The notes beneath the pieces were generated by a model. The model saw only the letters and a list, made by a program, of their open reading frames with translations. It searched no databases and had not been told where the DNA came from. A stretch of DNA of 64,000 nt from contig NZ_CP042425.1 in the NCBI RefSeq assembly GCF_008254045.1, positions 7,392,163 to 7,456,162 on the forward strand, written 5' to 3'. Made by a program: the position numbers and the translations under genes. The stretch comes from Limnoglobus roseus (GTDB taxonomy: Bacteria; Planctomycetota; Planctomycetia; Gemmatales; Gemmataceae). Of the stretch, positions 58,627 through 64,000 are shown piece by piece. Numbering within the stretch: the stretch's first letter is position 1; each line of letters opens with the position of its first letter.

Positions 58627-60699
58627 TCACCACCAGTCATCGAACAGCGTTGAGGGGTCTGCGAACAAAATTGGCTGGAGCGTGGCCGACACCCACACGA
58701 TTGGCTGCGCCGTCGAGGAGCCAACAGACGGCGGGTTGAGAAGTCCCAGGATCAGGAAGGTTCCCGATCCATCTTCGTCCGGCGGCGGCGGTGGGGGCGG
58801 TGGTGGGACCGTCGGGGGCAACGAAGGCGGGTCGAGCAAGATGGGCCCGATCGGGTCCGACACGAGGGCGTATCGCGCCCGCACGCCGAACGTCGAGAGG
58901 GCTTCCCCGGTTCGAGTTGCCGCCACGAAGCGGACCGTGTACCGACCGGGGTTTAATAGTACGGCCTGCCCGCTCATCTCGCCCCCGATGGCCGTCAGCG
59001 TCAGGACCGGCTGGTTGTTCGGGTCGAAAACCGTCATCTGAACGGCGGCGTTCGCACTCCCGGTGCCGGTCACGTCGAAATACGTCGACTGGGACCGCGT
59101 CACGTCCAGCGAGATAAACGCCTGGTTCGTTGCCCCCCGGAGGGTCACGTCCGCGAAGGTGGTCAGTTGGATCGCCTGAGTGCGGAAGTCGGCCGCGAAC
59201 TGGTAGTCGCCTTTTGCGGTCGTCGGATTGGTCCAATCGGCCGCGCGGACCCGGACGTGGTAGCTCGTGTTCTTCTGCGCGTTCTGGAACTGGACGGTGT
59301 AACGCCCGCGGGCGTCTTCCAGAACTTCCGTGGGAACGCGCCGAAAGTAGCTGTCGAAAACGTCGATCGTCGGGTCCAGTTGGCTGCCCGCCGTGGCCCA
59401 GGTGGTCGCCACAAACACGGAAGGCGTATCGGACCCGGTCCGCACGGTGTAGAAATCACTGTCGAGCTGGTAGTCGATTGCGGCGCGGCCCACGAAATCC
59501 CAACGAGCGTCGGTACTCGGCCCGGCGGTGCCCAGGTCGGTGGTACTCCAGAAGTAGTTATTGGCCAGAAGTCCGCCGGTCTCGCTCCGGCCGGAAATCG
59601 TCCCGCCCGATGTCGTGAACAGCACGGGCGCGGCGGCCATCACGGCCGCGTGGGCTTCTTTGCCGACCGCGAGTTTGTAGCCGCCGACCCCGAAGACGCT
59701 GGCATCGGCCGCCTCGACCTTGACCCGGTACGTCGCGTCGTCTTTCACGCCGTTGAACTGCAGGTCGAACGGTTGACCCGGCGCGGGCGGCACCGCGAGG
59801 GAGCTTTGGAGCAGCCTTCCGGTCGAATCGTAGACACTGACCTTCGCCCGAAGTTGGCTCACGCCGTCGGTGCGGAGCGAGACCGTGAACCCCGTCGAGT
59901 ACCTCGGGTTCCTGACGCTGTAGTAGTCCACGTCCGACGCGGTCGTCAGGTCGCCAGCCGCGACCAGCGGTCGGGAACCGCTCGTGCCGTCAGTGCCGGC
60001 GAGCTGTGCGGTCGCGTCAGAGACGAACGCCAGTTCGCTCGCGGACCAGTACGTTTCGTTCGCGTGCGCCAGGTCGAGCGCGTCGGCGGTACGGGTTCCG
60101 TAGAGTTTGCGAATCTCGACCACGTCCGACGGGGCGAGACCCGTGCGGGCGGTGGAGTAGTGCGTGTACATCGCCGAGTCGAGATCGGGGCTGTTGTCGA
60201 GGCCGAGGGCGTGCCCAGTCTCCTGGAGCGCCACGGTGTAAACATCGTACCGGTCCGCGGCCGCCGCCTCGCCGAACGGCTTGTTACTGTTGAAGACGAT
60301 CTCCCCGCCCCAATTGCTGAACAGGTTGAACGGGTTGCCGATCGCGATGACATCGTCCGAGAGCGGCCGCGCAGAGATGCGGAGGTCGCCGACCCTCGGA
60401 TTCCCCTGCACCGGCCCAGGTTGCCCGAGCGGTTGGCCGTTATCGGGGACGATGTTGAAGTCGATGTTGACCTGCGACGCCCACGACTGGAGGGCGCGGC
60501 TGATCGCCTGCTGCCACGTGGCGGTTGGTAACTGTGCGTCGAGCGTGCGGAACAGGTCCGAGGGCTGGCCGCCCACGTCCGTCCCGTCGGGGACGAAACT
60601 GAGCGTCAGGTGGCCCGGGTCCGGCCAGGGGTTGCCGAAGAGAGTGGGAACGGTCCGGTCTTCCAACGATTCAACGCGGAGGGGATTCGATCGTTTCAT
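58627..60699 (-). CDS. Matrixin-like (M10) protein with degraded zinc site, LEDRTVPT motif
   Basis: The 690-residue protein starts with LEDRTVPT (LEDR at 12-15) and has an M10-type domain of about 200 residues. The zinc-binding helix reads QETGHALGLDNS, where matrixins have H-E-x-x-H-x-x-G-x-x-H. Q159 replaces the first His and N169 the third; H163 and the Met-turn SAMY (M177) remain. C-terminal beta-sandwich repeats of the pre-peptidase C-terminal type (about 250-650) follow. The protein is probably secreted and either inactive as a protease or using an unusual metal site. A weak ribosome site precedes ATG 60699. The frame is intact. Confidence 0.85.
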   Translation of the reverse strand: MKRSNPLRVESLEDRTVPTLFGNPWPDPGHLTLSFVPDGTDVGGQPSDLFRTLDAQLPTATWQQAISRALQSWASQVNIDFNIVPDNGQPLGQPGPVQGNPRVGDLRISARPLSDDVIAIGNPFNLFSNWGGEIVFNSNKPFGEAAAADRYDVYTVALQETGHALGLDNSPDLDSAMYTHYSTARTGLAPSDVVEIRKLYGTRTADALDLAHANETYWSASELAFVSDATAQLAGTDGTSGSRPLVAAGDLTTASDVDYYSVRNPRYSTGFTVSLRTDGVSQLRAKVSVYDSTGRLLQSSLAVPPAPGQPFDLQFNGVKDDATYRVKVEAADASVFGVGGYKLAVGKEAHAAVMAAAPVLFTTSGGTISGRSETGGLLANNYFWSTTDLGTAGPSTDARWDFVGRAAIDYQLDSDFYTVRTGSDTPSVFVATTWATAGSQLDPTIDVFDSYFRRVPTEVLEDARGRYTVQFQNAQKNTSYHVRVRAADWTNPTTAKGDYQFAADFRTQAIQLTTFADVTLRGATNQAFISLDVTRSQSTYFDVTGTGSANAAVQMTVFDPNNQPVLTLTAIGGEMSGQAVLLNPGRYTVRFVAATRTGEALSTFGVRARYALVSDPIGPILLDPPSLPPTVPPPPPPPPPDEDGSGTFLILGLLNPPSVGSSTAQPIVWVSATLQPILFADPSTLFDDWW

Positions 60700-60786
60700 G
60701 GAGAGTACGACCAAAGATTGTGAAATATCAAGGGAGAGGGGTAACACAGTTCAATCGCGAACCCACCGACGATCCCGCCACGGCGT

Positions 60787-63700
60787 TTAGTGGTTTTCCT
60801 TCGAAACCTCAGCAGTGGGTCGAAATTCGGCGACGAGGGCGGAAAATTCCGTTCGGCCTCGTATCGCGTCGAGGTCGTGGTCGCCGTCGAGGGCGGTGAA
60901 ATCGCGGAACCCCGCGGTGAACGCCGCAGCCAGTAGGCGCAGGGCTTCGCGGCGGTCTTCGGAGTGGTCCTTCGATGTGATCGCGTAAACGCCGGCGAGT
61001 TGGTACAGCGTGAAGGGAGACGTGTCCCGGCGAAGGCTTTCAGTGGCATCCCGCTGCGCCTCCTTCCGCTTGCCGAGTCGCGCCAGGAGAACGGCCCGGC
61101 CGGCGCGGGCCGGCACGAAGGAGGGATATGTCTCCACAGCTTTGTCGAGGGTTTTGACAGCCTCCGCGTCGCGATGAAGGTACGTGGAAAGGACGTGTGA
61201 CTTGTTCTGGTAAGCCGTCAGCGACCGCGGGTTCAACACGGCCGCTTGTTCAAAATCCGCGAGGGCATTCTTCGGTTCGGCGGGCAGGTACGCCACGCCG
61301 CGGGCGAGGTAATCGCTCTCGTCGGCCGGGGGCGTTGCCAGGCCCTTGGCCCGGTCGGCGGCCGCACCGGCCGCGTCGTTCAACTTCGCCCGCACTTGCG
61401 ACCGCAGGAAGAACAGTCGGGTTCGCGGCGTGTGGAGTTCTTCCGCCCCGTTGTAATCCGCCAGAGCCTTCGCGAACGATCCCATCCGTTGGTGGAGCGT
61501 GCCGCGGGTGAAGTACGCATCGGCCCAGTCCGGGGCCAAGCGAACGGCTTCATCAAGGTCTGCGAGGGCGCGGCCGTGTTCCCCACGCCGGAGGTAAATG
61601 ATGCCGCGGTTCAAGTGAGGCCAGGGGAAGTCCTTCCGCAGCGCGGTACACGCCCGGTAGCACTCCAGGGCTTCCGCGTCCCGCCCGAGGGCGTCGTAGG
61701 TGTAGCCGAGGGCGAAGGTGGACGCGAGGTGCTGCGGGTCGAGCCGGCACGCCATCTCAAGCGGGCCGACCGCCTCGGCCCACCGGCCCGTGATCGCTTG
61801 CCCCACGCCTTCCAGGTACGCATCGTTCGGACCGGCGTCGCGCGCCGACGCCAGCGCGTCCCGGAGTTGCCGTGCCTCTTCGGCGTGTCCTAACTGCCCC
61901 GCAAGTTCGGCCCGCTCGCGCCCCAGAACGGCCGGGACGGCGGACGGCGGGAAACAGTCTTGTGCGCGGCCGAGGAAGTGGAACGCACCGGCCCGGTCGC
62001 CACCCCTTTCAGCGGTGCGAGCCAGCAGAAAGAGGGCTTCGCCCACCTCCGCCCGTAAGGCTTCACGATCCGCCACGCCCAGGCGGCTGACCGCGGTCTC
62101 TTCTTCCCATTTCGAATTGTCCAACACGGCATAGCGGCCGAGCGCGTCCCGGACGCGGGCGGTTCCGGCCGACTGAGTGGCCGGGTCGCCGGCGCAGGCG
62201 GTTAACAACACCCGCGCCGTCTGAAGGTCTTTCCGGAAAGCGGCGTGCAGAGCGGTGGCTTCGGCTGTTTCGCGGGCCTCCTGAACGGCCGTCGCACTCG
62301 CCAGAGCATTCACTTCGGCGTGCCGACGAGCACGGTCGTGCTTGAAAACCGCAGCCCCCAACCCCAGGGCCACGACAACCGCCAACGACAACCCGACGGT
62401 CGGCACCGCGCGGGGGTTCCGCCACGACCACTTTTGGGCACGCTCGACCAGCGACGGCTCCGAGATGTGCAAAAGAGGCAGGTGCGCCAGGTGGCGGTCC
62501 AGGTCTTCCTGAAGGTGGCGGGCCGATTGGTAGCGGTCGGCCGGGTTCGGCTCCAGCAACCGGAGGACGACGGCGTTCACCGCCGCACTCGCGTCGGGAT
62601 TCCAACTGCGGAGGGAAAGCGGGCGGGACTGTCGCAGAACCTGAAGGGCCTCAACGGGATTGCCGCTGCCGGATCCCACGGGCGACGGGTGGCGGGCGGA
62701 GAGGAGTTCGTAGAAGATCAGCCCGAGCGCGTACAAGTCACTCCGGGCGTCGATGGGTTGACTTCGATCCCCGGTGAACGCCCGCAGGTGTTCCGGGGCC
62801 ATGTACATCAGCGTCCCGCCGACGCGGCCGGAGCCTCCGCCCGAACCGTCGTCGGCCAGATTGAAGTCGAGGAGCATCGGTTGGCCGTCGTCGGCCAAGA
62901 GGACGTTCTCCGGCTTCAAGTCGCGGTGGAGGATGCCGCGCGAGTGGGCGTGGGCCAACCCGTCGGCCAAGCGGGCCATGATCCAGACGACGGCCTCGCC
63001 GTACGGTAAGTCGGCGAGCATCTCCCGCGTCGGGGCGGGGGCGACGGTCGCGATGATCGGACTTCGGTCCGGCACCGCGGGTTGTCGGGGTGAATCGACT
63101 TCCGTCGCGGTCACGCTCGCCCGCAAGGTGCTGATCAGTTCCCGGCCCGAGGTGGGAAGCTCTTTGAGACCCCGAACGGAATCGAGTACCTGCCTCAGCG
63201 TGGTCCGCCCGTAGTACGGCATGCACACGGCCTGAAGCGGGCCGAACTGATGGGCCGACAAAATGGGGACGATGTTGGTGTGCTGAAGCCGAGCCAGGTT
63301 CTGCGCTTCCCGGTTCGGCTGGGCCATGACCTTGAGCGCCACGGGCCGGTCGGAGAGTGCCCGCTGGTGCGCCAAGAACACGCGGCCGAAGGTTCCCGTT
63401 CCCAACACCTCTCGGAGTTGAAATCCGTGGAACAGTTCGCCGGCGTCGGGGAGGACCGGGCGGTCGGGCGGGGCAATTGCTTTCTGACCCGCGGCCCCGG
63501 AAATACGTTCCCCCGCCGGCATCGGCGTAAGTTCGACGAACCCGGTCCCCGCGAGCGTCGGAAACTGCGCACGCAGCCTCCGGTCTTCGAACTCGATGGC
63601 CCCGGCCAGGTCGGGCCGTGCGAACACGGCCGGGAAGCGGTGTCGGAAGTCCGTCACCTGGAGGGGGCGCCCGCGGGCCCAACTCAGTTCGAGGCTGACG

Positions 63701-63864
63701 CGAATGAGTTCGCACAAGGTCGGGAGGTAGTCGGGATCGTCTTCCGACGGGAGGAAGCGGACCACGTCCACCGACGCCCCCGCCTCCCACGCGGCTTCGA
63801 ACGCTTCGATCCGCCTCTCGACCCCGGTCGCACCGGGTGCATTCACGGTTGCCGCGTTAGTCAT
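60787..63864 (-). CDS. Membrane Ser/Thr protein kinase with C-terminal TPRs
   Basis: The 1025-residue protein has an N-terminal region of about 140 residues and a kinase domain. The glycine loop GTGTFGRV lies near 153, the Lys of VALKVM near 176, the catalytic loop HRDLKPENV near 311, and a DFN replaces DFG in MLLDFNLADD. A membrane helix near 485-505 and about nine TPR repeats (about 640-1000) follow. It phosphorylates Ser or Thr in the cytoplasm and probably senses through the exported TPR part. The start ATG (63864) overlaps the stop of the sigma factor gene by eight bases, so the two are translationally coupled. DFN is common in planctomycete kinases. Confidence 0.9.
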   Translation of the reverse strand: MTNAATVNAPGATGVERRIEAFEAAWEAGASVDVVRFLPSEDDPDYLPTLCELIRVSLELSWARGRPLQVTDFRHRFPAVFARPDLAGAIEFEDRRLRAQFPTLAGTGFVELTPMPAGERISGAAGQKAIAPPDRPVLPDAGELFHGFQLREVLGTGTFGRVFLAHQRALSDRPVALKVMAQPNREAQNLARLQHTNIVPILSAHQFGPLQAVCMPYYGRTTLRQVLDSVRGLKELPTSGRELISTLRASVTATEVDSPRQPAVPDRSPIIATVAPAPTREMLADLPYGEAVVWIMARLADGLAHAHSRGILHRDLKPENVLLADDGQPMLLDFNLADDGSGGGSGRVGGTLMYMAPEHLRAFTGDRSQPIDARSDLYALGLIFYELLSARHPSPVGSGSGNPVEALQVLRQSRPLSLRSWNPDASAAVNAVVLRLLEPNPADRYQSARHLQEDLDRHLAHLPLLHISEPSLVERAQKWSWRNPRAVPTVGLSLAVVVALGLGAAVFKHDRARRHAEVNALASATAVQEARETAEATALHAAFRKDLQTARVLLTACAGDPATQSAGTARVRDALGRYAVLDNSKWEEETAVSRLGVADREALRAEVGEALFLLARTAERGGDRAGAFHFLGRAQDCFPPSAVPAVLGRERAELAGQLGHAEEARQLRDALASARDAGPNDAYLEGVGQAITGRWAEAVGPLEMACRLDPQHLASTFALGYTYDALGRDAEALECYRACTALRKDFPWPHLNRGIIYLRRGEHGRALADLDEAVRLAPDWADAYFTRGTLHQRMGSFAKALADYNGAEELHTPRTRLFFLRSQVRAKLNDAAGAAADRAKGLATPPADESDYLARGVAYLPAEPKNALADFEQAAVLNPRSLTAYQNKSHVLSTYLHRDAEAVKTLDKAVETYPSFVPARAGRAVLLARLGKRKEAQRDATESLRRDTSPFTLYQLAGVYAITSKDHSEDRREALRLLAAAFTAGFRDFTALDGDHDLDAIRGRTEFSALVAEFRPTAEVSKENH

Positions 63865-64000
63865 ACCCGACCCCGAGTTGTGTCAGCCGGTCGCGAGAAC
63901 TCTGAAGGTTTCTCTCGACCGTGCGCCGGGAGCGCCCGAGTTTCTGAGCAATTTCTGGAACGGAGTACGCCGCGAGGCGGAGTTCCACCACCTCCCGTTC
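63857..64000 (-). CDS. ECF-type sigma factor, C-terminal region 4 (partial)
   Basis: The last 47 codons of a gene cut by the window edge read EREVVELRLAAYSVPEIAQK then LGRSRRTVERNLQSSRDRL to a TAA at 63857. This is a sigma-70 region 4 helix-turn-helix of the extracytoplasmic-function type. It overlaps the start of the kinase gene (ATGACTAA), a pairing known from planctomycete ECF groups in which a kinase controls the sigma factor. Which ECF group it belongs to cannot be told from this fragment. Confidence 0.8.
   Translation of the reverse strand, partial: EREVVELRLAAYSVPEIAQKLGRSRRTVERNLQSSRDRLTQLGVGYD

Overview
This window looks like a chromosomal segment of a planctomycete of the Gemmata group (Gemmataceae). 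Base composition is very GC-rich. The window contains secreted sulfatases, proteins with an N-terminal LE-x-R-x-x-P motif followed by FG-GAP-type beta-propeller repeats, remnants of DUF1559 genes, a DUF1580 protein, an SMI1/KNR4 protein, and a Ser/Thr kinase with TPRs overlapping an ECF-type sigma factor gene. All of these are families expanded in Gemmata relatives. The species assignment is inference.

Layout. 0.1-6.0 kb: a minus-strand gene run of PepSY-like protein, GT83/ArnT-like glycosyltransferase, OmpR-type response regulator, BASS-family transporter, histidine kinase and EamA transporter. The last four are joined by 2-base gaps or GTGA stop/start overlaps. 6.3-7.8 kb: a conserved 479-residue protein of unclear function, then a perfect 32-bp inverted repeat. 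7.8-10.9 kb: two secreted sulfatases. 11-23.3 kb: large extracellular proteins (a 2667-residue M36 metalloprotease with PKD-like and propeller repeats, and a propeller plus two GlcG/HbpS-like domains) flanking a REC-HATPase switch protein. 23.5-29.5 kb: secreted creatininase-like, M14 carboxypeptidase, S51 cyanophycinase-like and SYLF proteins. 29.8-35.2 kb: small proteins, a broken DUF1559 relative, an EF-hand protein, a TPR protein and another propeller protein.

35.4-43.0 kb is a decayed accessory region: a truncated and frameshifted DUF1559 gene, an SMI1/KNR4 protein, a frameshifted small gene, a deleted IS110 transposase, a broken IS630 transposase, a broken Fic (mobile mystery protein B-like) gene with its A-partner fragment, an integrase fragment, and an apparently orphan ABC-3C-type protein with a restriction-endonuclease-like active site.

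43.4-57.1 kb is a compact phage-like or integrative element next to tRNA-Cys. It carries a ParB-like protein with a DnaJ-type zinc finger, an SF2 helicase, a string of translationally coupled small genes including DUF1580, a tail-assembly-chaperone pair with a textbook -1 programmed frameshift signal, a tape measure protein, a broken lipoprotein, a patatin lipoprotein, and a tyrosine recombinase whose gene lies beside the tRNA 3' end. No capsid, portal, large terminase or lysis gene is recognisable. 57.2-64 kb returns to chromosomal genes: RraA-like, a matrixin-like protein lacking two of three zinc ligands, and the kinase/sigma pair.

The most interesting signals are the frameshift cassette inside the unusual planctomycete phage-like element, the orphan ABC-3C protein, the matrixin with a degraded zinc site, and the repeated finding that broken genes in 31-54 kb differ from an open frame by one base, often in a homopolymer.
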